Source of the DNA: Rachicladosporium sp. CCFEE 5018
Lineage: Eukaryota; Ascomycota; Dothideomycetes; Cladosporiales; Cladosporiaceae
Direction of reading: 5' to 3'
Assembly: GCA_002077045.2 (NCBI GenBank)
Contig: KZ111140.1
Location: forward strand, 1,391,856-1,455,855
Length of the DNA: 64,000 nt
Numbering within the stretch: the first letter of the stretch is position 1; each line of letters starts with the position of its first letter. Below are positions 54,455 to 64,000 of the stretch, in pieces. The notes under the pieces were generated by a model. It ran no database searches. It was not told the DNA's origin and saw nothing but the letters and a program-made list of their open reading frames with translations. Position numbers and translations under genes: made by a program.

Positions 54455-55702
54455 CTACAGCGGCGTAGCCCCCGTCCCAAATACCTCCATCTTGATCCTC
54501 TCCTGCCCAACACCCATGCCCAGTAGGCTCAGCCCCATCACTCGCATGAACTTATCCGTCCCACAGACAAAGTACTCCGTCCTCTCATCATCCAGAGACA
54601 GATCCCGCTGCTTGTCCAGCACGCCGAGATCCGCGTCACCAACATAGTGATAGTGCACGCCCTTGACATCTTGTCCGTCAACCGGCGTTCCAATGAACAT
54701 GGCCGAGTTGACATTCGCGTGCATCTTTGTCGCCACTCGAATCTCGTCGCCAAATGCTCTGACGCCAGTTGTACGCGCACGGTGGATGAAGCTGATGCGT
54801 CGGGAGGATTTCCGCGCGAGCAGGGACTTGAGCATGGAAATCATGGGCGTAACGCCTACGCCGCTGCAGATAAGGACCACTGGTGCGGTACTCGAGGCCG
54901 CTAGATCGAGGTAGAACTCACCTGCCGGGCGAGAGACGGCGATGATATCGCCTTGCTGTCTCGTGTCGTGGAGTAAGTTGCTGACGTAGCCTGGATGCTC
55001 ACGGGCAGTCGAATCGTCAACACGCAGGCCAGTATGGCGACTCACGCTGACGCGGTAGTAGCCAGGATGTGGCGCGTCGCTGAGTGAGTACTGGCGGGGT
55101 TGCGAGTAGCCGAGACGAGGCACGTGAGTCTTGATGGATATGTACTGGCCAGGTAGGAATGCTGGCAGAGCCTCGCCATCAACGGGCTCAAGATAGAAGG
55201 AGATGATCTCGCTGGACTCGGGGACTTTTCTCGCGATGCGGAATTGACGCCAATCGCGCCACTCGTCGGCTTCCTCGGACATTTGAGCTTCACGCTTGGT
55301 CATGATGTTCGCCAGCTGCCAGTACGCCGCTTCCCAAGCCTCCAGCACGTCTAGTGTCAACGCAGCACCGAGCACCGTGCCCATCGCGCGGAGCAGGTAC
55401 GTGCCCACGACTTCGTAATGCTGTGGCTGCACGAACAAGCTCGCGTGCTTCTGGCATATCTTCTCCACTGCCGGGCTGAGGGCGCCCAGATCGTCGATGT
55501 GAGTCGCATACGCGAACAGCGCCCCGGCGAGAGCTGTGGATTGACGTCCTGTGGCTTGACTGGCTTGGTTGAAGATGTTGTTCAATTTGGGGACATCGTT
55601 CAGCATGGTGCCGTAGAACTCGCTGGTGATTGCTGTGCCATGTTCCTGAAGGATAGGCGCCGTCGAGCGAACGATCTCGATCTGTTCCCGAGTAAGTGAC
55701 AT
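54455..55702 (-). CDS. fhbA: Flavohemoglobin (nitric oxide dioxygenase)
   Basis: Converts nitric oxide and oxygen to nitrate with NAD(P)H, protecting against nitrosative stress. A single exon of 415 residues counted from the Met at 55702. A longer frame reaches 55765, but MSLTREQIEIV fits the usual N-terminus. The globin domain has B10 Tyr30 (E-F-Y-G-T) and proximal His86 (C-Q-K-H-A-S-L). The FAD domain shows R-Q-Y-S-L-S-D, and the NAD domain C-S-G-V-G-V-T-P-M. No signal peptide, so cytosolic. Confidence 0.95.
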   Translation of the reverse strand: MSLTREQIEIVRSTAPILQEHGTAITSEFYGTMLNDVPKLNNIFNQASQATGRQSTALAGALFAYATHIDDLGALSPAVEKICQKHASLFVQPQHYEVVGTYLLRAMGTVLGAALTLDVLEAWEAAYWQLANIMTKREAQMSEEADEWRDWRQFRIARKVPESSEIISFYLEPVDGEALPAFLPGQYISIKTHVPRLGYSQPRQYSLSDAPHPGYYRVSVSRHTGLRVDDSTAREHPGYVSNLLHDTRQQGDIIAVSRPAGEFYLDLAASSTAPVVLICSGVGVTPMISMLKSLLARKSSRRISFIHRARTTGVRAFGDEIRVATKMHANVNSAMFIGTPVDGQDVKGVHYHYVGDADLGVLDKQRDLSLDDERTEYFVCGTDKFMRVMGLSLLGMGVGQERIKMEVFGTGATPL

Positions 55703-56262
55703 CTTGAGTTGCGTTGTGGGAAGGACGCAGTCATCAACATTCGCCCCAGTCCAGCACGGGTGCATCGTCTTATATGCATCTTACCGGGGCTATATAACCA
55801 GTCACCGCGGAAATGTATTGTATTGTCGGGACTGCACGGTCTGGTCATACGAGACGAAGTCCTGCAGCACGAACAGCGTGGTCCAAGCTGCTTCGCTTGG
55901 CCTCGATGACTGAGCTGTTGTCTGTAGCCGTCAGAATCAGTGACACGGTCAAGGCAGGCGCGTGGCATTCGCGCGAGATCACACAGTGTGTATCGCTTCA
56001 GTACCTTATCGCAGAGTATTAGGCGTGTGTATGCGCATCTGCATGTCGTGCTGGCCGGTACAGATCGGAAGACGTCCGACGATGCCAGGGATGTGCCCGC
56101 CGCCAAGACACGACGATATCCACTGTCAGCCGCGACTTTTAGTCATGTTGGCCAGCTTTAGCAAGGCACGCATTCTCGTTCGCGAACCAGCAATATACAT
56201 CCGATCGAACGGACCCGATATCAGCAGCCTGGGGCGTCGCGGTCGCGCTCGGAAATAGAATC
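55703..56262. other. Intergenic region, no gene seen
   Basis: About 560 bp between two minus-strand genes; it should carry the flavohemoglobin promoter. Overlapping short plus-strand frames have no motifs. Confidence 0.55.
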
Positions 56263-57726
56263 TCACCGCTCATCTTGGTCCATTCCAGTACTACTCCAGG
56301 GTTCCGCCGCCTGCTCGGCATTATCATCCATACTCCACTCGGCGCCCTCCTGGTACTCCTCGAAAGGCATAGGTTGTACCTCAGACAACGGTGTCTCGTC
56401 TCCATCCTCGTCGTCCGCCTCCTTCTCATCCTCAAAATCCTCCGCAAATGCCACGCTCTTCCGACTGCCTCGTCTCTCTTTGCTGACTGCCGAATATCCA
56501 CTCACAGCCCGCCTGTTCTCTTCAACCACATCCCCATTCCATGGCCTGCAAGCCCTCACAGCCGTCTCGCCACACCTCAAACAAGTCCAGCCATCGCCTT
56601 CCTCGGCCTCGATTCGCTGCGCAATGCAGATGTAGCAGTATATGCACCCGCACGGTATCGTCTCGTAAGGGTTCGTGATATCCGTCGCCGCACTCCCGAC
56701 AATCCCACCGCTCTGCCCAGCGGAAGCCAGAACATCCTGCTCGCTCTGCCCACCAACTGGATTCTGATCCTGATAGCAAATCGCGCACGTCCGCTCCGGC
56801 AAGAAAGCCAGCTCGCCAGTCTGCACATCCTCTTCCATCTCCTTCCCAGCACCCGTTCCACCGGACCGCAGCCTCGACAATCTTGCCCAAAACTTCTTCC
56901 ACATTCCCCCTGCCAACCTCCTCCACCTCGCCACTCCAACAAGCGGTAGCAGAAACAGCAGAAATTCCGTAAATGCATGCCACACTAGTTGTCTGTTGAG
57001 GTACTCAAAACTCACTTCCCGTCCGCCCAGTCCCTTGAGCGGCACAAGTCGTAGTCTCAACACCCGATCAGTCAGAGACCTATACCGTCCGTTCACCAGG
57101 AAGACCAAGAACCCCATGAACGCAGCAATCTGATGCGCTTGTGTCACCCATGCGGTAGCCCTCGCAGCCCGTCTCGCCCAAACCTCCTCCTCCCTCGCCT
57201 CGTCCTCTTTTCTCGACACCCAAGCTTCCCACTTCCCCCATCCATACGCTCCACCGACAGTGATCAACCCGTGTAGTCCTCGTTGCCAGCGCGTCGCTTC
57301 GTTCCATACTCCTCGATCCCCATCCTTGCTGCGCCCGTCTTTATACCACAGCCCCTGCAAACTAGCGCCATAGCTCCCTCCTCGATCCCACACACTCAGC
57401 TTCCACAGCACAGCCTTCAGCCCCAATTCGACTTCCTCCCGCCAGTCCTCAGTCCAGTGCGCATTCAGCAGTTTCAGCCCCTCGGAGAATTGCGTGGTGA
57501 GGAGGGAGAGCAGCTCGGTGTCCAATAACTCGGCGTCTAGCTGAGTGACCCGCGGGGAGGGGGAGGTGCCGCGAGGATTGTTGAGGGTCGTGAGGAAAGG
57601 GGAGAGGGAGGCGTGGAGGCGGGTTGGGAGGAAGGAGGGGGGTTTTGCGGGTGAAGGGGAGGTGTGGGAGGAGTTAGCGGCATGGCGGGCGAGGATGCGC
57701 ACTTGGGCGGCGGCGAAGGCGCTCAT
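56263..57726 (-). CDS. pex2: Peroxisome biogenesis protein PEX2 (RING ubiquitin ligase)
   Basis: A peroxisomal membrane RING protein that works with PEX10 and PEX12 to ubiquitinate the import receptor PEX5. A single exon of 487 residues. The N-terminal Pex2/12 domain includes Q-L-D-A-E-L-L-D-T-E-L and, near 212-226, N-G-R-Y-R-S-L-T-D-R-V-L, characteristic of PEX2. Hydrophobic stretches lie at about 196-212 and 250-267. The RING lies at about 314-385: C-A-I-C, then C-G-C-I-Y-C-Y-I-C, then C-L-R-C. A cysteine stands where animal PEX2 has the ring histidine. An acidic tail (E-D-E-K-E-A-D-D-E-D) follows. A mate for the AKL-ended Nudix enzyme only in the general sense of sharing the peroxisome. 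Confidence 0.93.
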   Translation of the reverse strand: MSAFAAAQVRILARHAANSSHTSPSPAKPPSFLPTRLHASLSPFLTTLNNPRGTSPSPRVTQLDAELLDTELLSLLTTQFSEGLKLLNAHWTEDWREEVELGLKAVLWKLSVWDRGGSYGASLQGLWYKDGRSKDGDRGVWNEATRWQRGLHGLITVGGAYGWGKWEAWVSRKEDEAREEEVWARRAARATAWVTQAHQIAAFMGFLVFLVNGRYRSLTDRVLRLRLVPLKGLGGREVSFEYLNRQLVWHAFTEFLLFLLPLVGVARWRRLAGGMWKKFWARLSRLRSGGTGAGKEMEEDVQTGELAFLPERTCAICYQDQNPVGGQSEQDVLASAGQSGGIVGSAATDITNPYETIPCGCIYCYICIAQRIEAEEGDGWTCLRCGETAVRACRPWNGDVVEENRRAVSGYSAVSKERRGSRKSVAFAEDFEDEKEADDEDGDETPLSEVQPMPFEEYQEGAEWSMDDNAEQAAEPWSSTGMDQDER

Positions 57727-58085
57727 CGCATTGCTGAGGGGATGACAAGCATAGTGGGTGGTTCACGCGAGTAATTGAAGAGGCGCATCTTGATCTCACG
57801 CGTTGATCAGTGCCAAGGTACCGAGGTATCATGCGCTGAGTCAGCCTCTGAAGAAGCCAACGCGAACGAGTCCGTCTACAGAGGACTAGAGAGGAAGCAT
57901 GTCAAGGATGAGGTGAAGAGACGAGAGGAAGCCATAGCAGGTCTGGTGTGTGTGCAGCCTTTCGTAACATATGTATCACCTCCCGAGTGTCCTCTACATG
58001 TCTTTGTTCGGCACTCGCCTTAACCTTCGCATAATCATTCCACCACATGCTCTTTCGCCATCACACAATCCGAGCATCTCCCTCT
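57727..58085. other. Short intergenic region, no gene seen
   Basis: About 360 bp between the PEX2 start and the end of the pyrophosphorylase gene. Expected to hold the PEX2 promoter. Confidence 0.55.
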
Positions 58086-59767
58086 CTAGTGCTCAAGCAG
58101 TCTCAGCGAGCCCTGCACGACAACGTTCTCCAAGATCGATCCAGGCGGGATATCGATCGTGCTGCCCTCAGTCGCCACGATAATGACAGTCCCCTTCAAC
58201 ACCACCCCGCGCCCGAAGTTGACGGCACCGGTGACAGTGAGATGGTCGAGCTCGAGGATCTTGGGAATGCTCGAGATGCGGGCCTGGAAGTTCGACACCT
58301 TCTTGAAGTCGTTGCCCAACTTGATCAATGGTGCACCACCGAAGCGGTTGGTGTCCATCACTAGCTGGCCGTGCTTGAGAGCATACAGATCAGACTTGAC
58401 GAGCATCAAATCAGAGCAAGTCTTGACGGGCAAGAACCGGCGACGCGGCACATTCACACCATGCGCGTTGTTGAAGTGACGGATCGCAGCGCCAACAGCA
58501 GTCTCAAGTTGGACAATGCTAATGTCCGCCTCGCCCTTCTTGTCAGCCGGGATGGTCTTGCCGTTGGGGATGATCTCCATGGCAAGCTCGTTGCTCTCCA
58601 CGATGCGCTTGACGGCGCGGAGGTTCATCCAGATGTTGTTGGTGTTGAAGTACTTGAACTTCTTGATCGACTTGAACTCGTTGACGTACTGCTTGGGCAC
58701 CTGGGCGATTTCCAGCAGGCGGGCTTGGCCTTCGTAGTCGATGATTGTGCCACCCTTGACGTCGGCCTTGGTCTTGTCTGTGAGCTCCATGATGTACTCT
58801 GAGCGGGACTCGACCATGTGTTGGAGGATGTTCAAGTCGACAACAGCGCCGAGATTGTCGGCGTTGGAGAGGAACACAATCTCGACGCCGCGCTCGAGGA
58901 GCTTGTCGAGGATGCCAGAGTTGTAGAGAGACTCGAAGACGTCACCGTGACCGGGAGGGTACCAGTCGGAGATCTGAGAGTCGGCGGATTTGGGTGCGGG
59001 GAGGTTGGAGTCCTTGAGGATGCGGGGGTACTTGGACTGGTTGAAGGTCATGATGTCGATGTTGTGGCCCTCGTACTTCTTGATGATGTTGGCGGTGTCG
59101 ACGTCGGTGTTGAAGGAGTTCATGAGCACGAACGGCACGTTGACGTCGTATGTGCGGTTGAGGTACTCGATCTGGCGGACTGACAGGTCGAGGAAGGACA
59201 TGCCATCACGGACCTCGATGACGGACTTGGGGCCAACGCAGCCCATGGAGGTACCGAGACCGCCATTGAGCTTGAGGACTGCGAGCTTGCTGAGGAACTC
59301 GACAGACTCGTTGTTCGCGAGGCTGTTGTACTCGACGACCTGCTCGGGCTTTGGCGGTGAGATCTTGCTCCAGTCGATCTCATTGCCCTTTGCCTTGTCG
59401 TTCAGGTAGCGGCGGAAGAGGGCGAAGAAGTTGTCCATCTCCGTCTCGAAGCGCTTCTTGTCCTTGGGGTCCTTGACCGTGTCGGCCAAGTTGTTGAGGG
59501 CATTGCGCATTTGCGATGCGGCTACTGATGTGGAGGTGTTCTCGAATGCCTGACTGCATGTTAGGGTGCTGTCCAATGGTGCTGTAATCGTGTCTCCCAT
59601 CTGCTGCCGCTGCCTCGCCCACTGCTACGCCGTCTCACGCCATTGGGGACTGAAGCTGTTCAACGACTTACCACGTGGCTCTGGCTCTTTCCATGGTGCT
59701 TCTCGGCACCCACCGATGCGCCGTTCTCATTCTTGAGGTGGCTCGGGATTGCGCTCTTGGTGGCCAT
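58086..59767 (-). CDS. ugp1: UTP-glucose-1-phosphate uridylyltransferase (UDP-glucose pyrophosphorylase)
   Basis: Makes UDP-glucose from UTP and glucose-1-phosphate, feeding cell-wall glucan, glycogen and trehalose synthesis in the cytosol. Exons are 59767-59672 and 59549-58086, giving 519 residues, the usual fungal length. The nucleotide-binding loop L-K-L-N-G-G-L-G-T-S-M-G lies at about 124-135. Further signatures are W-Y-P-P-G-H-G-D, F-L-S-N-A-D-N-L-G and the left-handed beta-helix tail that promotes oligomer formation. Exon 1 supplies MATKSAIPSHLKN. A longer frame head (MGDTITAPL) lies in the intron and was rejected. The donor is GTAAGT. Confidence 0.96.
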
Positions 59768-60801
59768 GATGACTGATTGTATGTGGTGGAGAGGTTCAAT
59801 GGGTTGTTACGATTGACTGAGAGTCGAAGAGAAGTCAGTTCGAGAGCTCGAAGTGACCGATATAAATCTCATGCAAAGCTCACCGAAAGTAGCCGCGAAG
59901 GGTGCAGGTGGGGTCGATCCAAAGCTTCAATTGCCGCAATCGCTCGTGGAAGGCTCGACTTGATGGGAGTCGCCCTTGCCGTGTGATGTGATGGCAAGCA
60001 ATATGTACAGGTGGCGTTGTGAAGAGTCAAGCAGAGACAGGAGAAGCTGCACAGTCCTCAGTACACTACGAAGAATAGCAGCGATATTTATTATCGTCCA
60101 CCCCCAGCCGCCACTATGCACAGTGCGACCCGACTTGCCCCACCCAAAAAAAGTTGAAGCACCCGCCATGCAGGTCCCACAAGCTACCATTGCCGCCACT
60201 ATCACACTAGTATGTGCAATGTTCAACGTGGCAATATAGCCTGATCCAGATTGCTGTTCGGACTCTTGGTCATGTTCCACAGCGCATGCAATTGAGGCCC
60301 AGCAAATGTCAGAACCTGTCACTCATATCGGATACTGGCCGGGTGTGTCTGCCACATTCGGCAACAGCCACGACACGTGCCGGCTGTTAGCGTCAAAAGG
60401 CGCATCTCTTCCGGGCGATCAGTTTGAGATAGGCTGTGCGCCTCTACACCGACTTGTCGCTCATCAGCTTGCCATGGCCCATCCGTGATCACCTCATCTC
60501 TCGATATCCGCACGTGCGACAGCCCGCGTCGACAGTGGTCAATGATCGAGACTGTGTCCGTGCGATTGCTCACTGCGCGTTCTTGCGCTTCTGCACCAGT
60601 TGTGAGGCTCTGATTGCAAGCACAACTACAATCCTGCCTTCCCGAAGTCTTGAGTCTCAACGGCAAGAGCAACCCGCCTAAGCACATATCGAGCACCCCG
60701 CGATAGCGTGTCGACCATATGAGGCACTCTTGAGAATCAAAAGGTAGGTGGTCACAACGAAAGTCTTCTCATATCTTCCGCTGGATTGAGACTCCTTCAC
60801 G
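59768..60801. promoter_or_regulatory. Divergent intergenic region (1 kb)
   Basis: Lies between the starts of the pyrophosphorylase (minus) and the FolB-domain gene (plus) and should hold both promoters. A C-rich run near 60100-60115 and an A-rich run near 60147 are visible. No gene is seen. Confidence 0.5.
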
Positions 60802-61638
60802 ATGAGTGACGAAATACCAAAAAGCTCACCAGGACATCAATCTGCGGATCCAGACTTCGCGGCACCCACAGCAGAAACCAGTATCATTTCCGTTCAGGGT
60901 TTGCGACTGGATTCTGTTTCCGCACCCAACATCTGGGGCGACATTAAACCACAACCAGCTACAATCAACATCAAGATCTATCTACGCGAAGCATTCAAAT
61001 CGGCAGCCACAGCCGATGCACTGGACAACAGCACCGTGCATTACGGCGAGTTAGCAAAGCGCATACGCAAAGCATCCTCCCAGTTTCCCGGCAGCAAATA
61101 TCCTCTCGAGAACATCATCGAAAGTGCTGTAGGATCGACCGAAAACATCTCTCTCAACATCCTCGAAGTCGTGGCTGAGCTCGTATTGCCCAAGTCAAGC
61201 ACCTACGGGCAGGCACTCAGTATCTCCGAGAGCCGCGTGTTTGTGGACAAGAGTGGCACAGCTGCTGTCCGAGACCATGTCAAGTTTCAAGGACTACGTC
61301 TGATGGTGCTCGTCGGTGTCAACGCCTACGAGCGGAGTGGCAAGCAGCCAGTCGTGCTCGACGTTCTTATTGGGCTTGACAGTCCGATTGGAGGCTCTCT
61401 TGCTACGATGGAACAGATTTTCCCGCTTGAGCGATTTCTGGCAGACGAGATTGAAAAGACGGCGTTTGAAACGTTGGAATCGCTTGCAGAGCATGTGTAT
61501 TCGTTGCTGCGTGGCAAGCTGGAGGCTATGCCACTGGCGAGAGCGGATGTAGTTCAGCTGCGGTTTGAGAAGCCGGCTGCGATCGCGTTCGCAGACGCTG
61601 CTGTGGTGCAGATACGGCGGCGCCTCACTCCGGGCTGA
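60802..61638 (+). CDS. Tandem dihydroneopterin aldolase (FolB-like) domain protein
   Basis: A 278-residue single-exon protein with two FolB-like domains. FolB enzymes split dihydroneopterin in folate synthesis; in most fungi this activity is fused to the pterin kinase and dihydropteroate synthase, which are absent here. Domain 1 (about 28-150) opens I-I-S-V-Q-G-L-R-L and ends with L-P-K. Domain 2 (about 160-275) opens V-K-F-Q-G-L-R-L-M-V-L-V-G-V-N-A-Y-E-R and ends R-F-E-K-P-A-A-I. The Lys of each ending sits where the active-site lysine is expected. It could be a stand-alone aldolase or a relative with another role. Confidence 0.8.
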   Translation: MSDEIPKSSPGHQSADPDFAAPTAETSIISVQGLRLDSVSAPNIWGDIKPQPATINIKIYLREAFKSAATADALDNSTVHYGELAKRIRKASSQFPGSKYPLENIIESAVGSTENISLNILEVVAELVLPKSSTYGQALSISESRVFVDKSGTAAVRDHVKFQGLRLMVLVGVNAYERSGKQPVVLDVLIGLDSPIGGSLATMEQIFPLERFLADEIEKTAFETLESLAEHVYSLLRGKLEAMPLARADVVQLRFEKPAAIAFADAAVVQIRRRLTPG

Positions 61639-62047
61639 GCCTAGATGCACATAATATCGCAAGGCCCATTGCGTGCTGCTCCGAAAGTCTTGAGACATTC
61701 ATATGCAGCTGTAAACGTAGCTACGATACTAGTTCCGGCCTTCGAACCGTCGCTGAGCTGTGCTGTTCATGTGCACGACCAACATCCGTCCCAACTGCCT
61801 CATAGTAGCCCTCGATTTCTCCACCCAGTCTCGTTCTCTACTACTGCTTAGTTGATCACATCGGCCGAACAACATGAAAGTAGATGAATGTTGATATGGC
61901 TTGGCATTTTTGCTAGCGTGCAGCTTGAGTCGGGTGGTGGAAGCTGTTTCTAGAAACATCCCGTTTGCAAGGCAGCTCACAACTCATATTACATCTCAGT
62001 GACTGCGCTTCTCCAAGCACTGTTGAATCCTCCAACATACACTAATC
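61639..62047. other. Short intergenic region, no gene seen
   Basis: About 400 bp between two plus-strand genes, expected to carry the STI1 promoter. No heat-shock element was confirmed by eye. Confidence 0.5.
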
Positions 62048-63874
62048 ATGGCGGACGCACTCAAAGCAGAGGGCAACAAGCTCTTTGCAGCAAAAGACTT
62101 CACAGGCGCAGTGTAAGTGTTTAGCTACTTCACCCTAGTCACTACAGCTATACTGATATACATTCACAGCGAGAAATTCACACAAGCGATTGAGCAAGAT
62201 CCTACAAACCACGTGCTCTACTCTAATCGCTCCGGCGCCTACGCCTCCCTCAAACAGTACGAGAAAGCAGCTGAAGACGGCACGAAATGCACAGAGCTCA
62301 AGCCGGACTGGTCGAAAGGCTGGGGGCGGAAGGGTACAGCGCTACACGGCACAGGAGACCTTGTCGGCGCCACAGATGCATTCGAGGAGGCCGTCAAGCT
62401 CGACCCGGCGAACGCATCCGCCAAGTCTGGGCTGGAAGCAGTGAAGCGGGCGGTAGAGGCAGAGGCACGGGCAGATGGCATGGACGCCCCGAGTGGTGGA
62501 CTGGGCAGCATGTTCAACGATCCCAAGATGATGGAGAAGCTCGCCAACAACCCGAAGACGTCTGCGTTCCTGGGCGACAGTGCGTTCATAGCGAAGCTGA
62601 ATGGGTTGAAGACGAATCCGAATGCTATGGGAGAGGCTATGGGTGATCCGAGGTTCCTGCAGGTCATGAGCGTGTTGCTGGGGATTGACATGTCGTTTGG
62701 CAACCCTGGAGACATGGCAGCTGAGGGCGGTGCGGCGACGAAGAATGGTGCAAGGGTGGAAGAGGAGGATGAAGAGATGCCCGACTTGCAGCCAGCATCG
62801 AAAGCGGCGCCGGCACAGCCCAAGAAGGCGCCTGAGCCGGAGCCAGAACCTGAGCCAGTGGACGAGGAGGCTCTTGCTGCAAAGAAAGCAAAGGAGGACG
62901 CAGATGCAGAGAAGGCTGCAGGCACAGCAGCATACAAGAAGCGCTCATTCGATGAAGCTATCGCACATTACACGAAAGCCTGGGACCTGCACAAAGACAT
63001 CACATACCTCACCAACCGCAGCGCCGCAAACTTCGAGAAAGGCGATTACGATGCCTGCATAGCAGACTGCAAGCAAGCCATCGACTACGGCCGCGAAGTC
63101 TACGCCGACTTCAAGATCATTGCCAAAGCCTACGGCCGCATGGGCTCCACCTACGAGAAGCAAGGCGACCTCGCCAACGCCGTCGAGTACTACCAACGCT
63201 CCCTAACGGAGCACCGCACACCCGATATCCTCAACAAGCTCCGCGCCGCCGAGAAGGCCAAGATCACAGCCGCCCGCAACGCCTACCTCTCCCCCGAGAA
63301 AGCGGAAGAAGCCCGCGAACTCGGAAACCAGAAGTTCAAAGAGTCCGATTGGCCAGCAGCAGTCGAAGCCTACTCCGAGATGATCAAGCGCGCCCCAGAA
63401 GACCCTCGCGGTTACTCCAACCGCGCTGCCTGCCTCATAAAACTCCTCACCTTCCCCTCCGCTGTCGCCGACTGCGACGAAGCCCTCACCCGCGATCCCA
63501 CATTCATCCGCGCCTACCTCCGCAAAGCCCAAGCCCTCTTTGCCATGAAAGAGTACAACAAATGTCTCGATGCCTGCACCGCCGCATCGCAGCACGACAA
63601 GGATGGCAAGAACGCGAGGGAAATCCAGCAACAATCACAGAAGGCGCTGTCGGCGCAGTACGAGGCGCAAGAAGGGGAGAGCGAGGAGCAGGCTCAGGAG
63701 AGGATCCAGCGGGATCCGGATATCATGCGCATTCTGGGTGATCCGGTCATGCAGAGTATTCTGCAGCAGGCTAAAGGGGACCCTAAGGCGTTGCAGGATC
63801 ATATGCGGAATCCGGAGATTGCGGCCAAGGTGCAGAAGTTGATGGCTGCGGGAGTCATCAAGATGGGGAGGTGA
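62048..63874 (+). CDS. sti1: Hsp70-Hsp90 organising co-chaperone STI1/HOP
   Basis: Bridges Hsp70 and Hsp90 in the cytosol and hands over client proteins. Exons are 62048-62112 and 62170-63874, giving 589 residues, the normal size. TPR1 begins MADALKAEGNKLFAAKDF. DP1 (about 140-195) shows N-D-P-K-M-M-E-K-L. A charged linker with repeated E-P-E-P follows. TPR2A begins A-K-K-A-K-E-D-A-D-A-E-K-A-A-G-T-A-A-Y and TPR2B begins A-R-E-L-G-N-Q-K-F. DP2 is C-terminal (R-D-P-D-I-M-R-I-L-G-D-P) and ends V-I-K-M-G-R. A frame start inside the intron (62117) was rejected because splicing restores the A-V-E-K-F-T-Q-A-I helix of TPR1. Confidence 0.97.
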
Positions 63875-64000
63875 GAAGAACTTGCTGGTGGTGTAAGATG
63901 ATGGAGTCCCGGGAAGCATCGCTGGGCGAGATGGTGATGTTGATTAGCTCACAATCGTATAGCATGATACACTTGCTTGCTCAGTCTTGTCACACGTTCT

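Noticed and set aside
62117..62169. Alternative STI1 start inside the first intron
   Set aside because: The stretch has a GTAAGT donor and TTCACAG acceptor, and splicing gives the canonical TPR1 helix.

Overview
The window is nuclear DNA of a filamentous ascomycete. Genes are dense and sit on both strands. Most have 0 to 3 short GT-AG introns with CTGAC- or CTAAC-type branch sites. The gene set is typical of Pezizomycotina: kinesin-8, PEX2, STI1, UDP-glucose pyrophosphorylase, the exon-junction protein Y14, a flavohemoglobin and a NACHT protein. Gene style and duplicated content suggest a Dothideomycete, perhaps an extremotolerant black fungus; that placement is inference. No bacterial-style operons, CRISPR arrays, tRNAs or rRNAs were seen.

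The main feature is a 14.7 kb segment present twice in direct orientation (1 to about 14650, and 21266 to about 35920). Each copy carries six genes in the same order: a Myb/SANT-like DNA-binding protein (minus), a Dal5-type anion:cation symporter (plus), a large low-complexity protein of unknown function (plus), a family III CoA-transferase (minus), an acyl-CoA dehydrogenase (plus) and an MDR-type oxidoreductase (minus). The CoA-transferase and acyl-CoA dehydrogenase are divergent, share a 230-250 bp promoter region and both start with mitochondrial-type presequences. Symporter, CoA-transferase, dehydrogenase and reductase could form a small organic-acid catabolic module (inference). Divergence between copies is very uneven. 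Coding cores of the transporter, dehydrogenase and reductase are 1-2% different, while presequences, some intergenic DNA and the 3' end of the reductase differ by 10% or more. Copy 1 of the Myb-like gene carries an in-frame stop.

Between the copies lies a 6.6 kb spacer. It holds an amino-acid permease cut by a 100-N assembly gap (15489-15588), about 3 kb without a recognisable gene, and a polyglutamine protein with two Myb/SANT repeats ending 42 bp before copy 2.

From 36.4 kb onward the sequence is single copy: kinesin-8; a 1121-residue NACHT STAND protein; RBM8A/Y14; a Nudix hydrolase ending in AKL; an ammonium transporter; a GFA-domain protein; a vanillin-type aldehyde dehydrogenase; a flavohemoglobin; PEX2; UDP-glucose pyrophosphorylase; a tandem FolB-domain protein; and the co-chaperone STI1. 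These are mostly housekeeping genes with no obvious shared pathway. All exon borders were deduced by eye from splice signals and reading-frame continuity.
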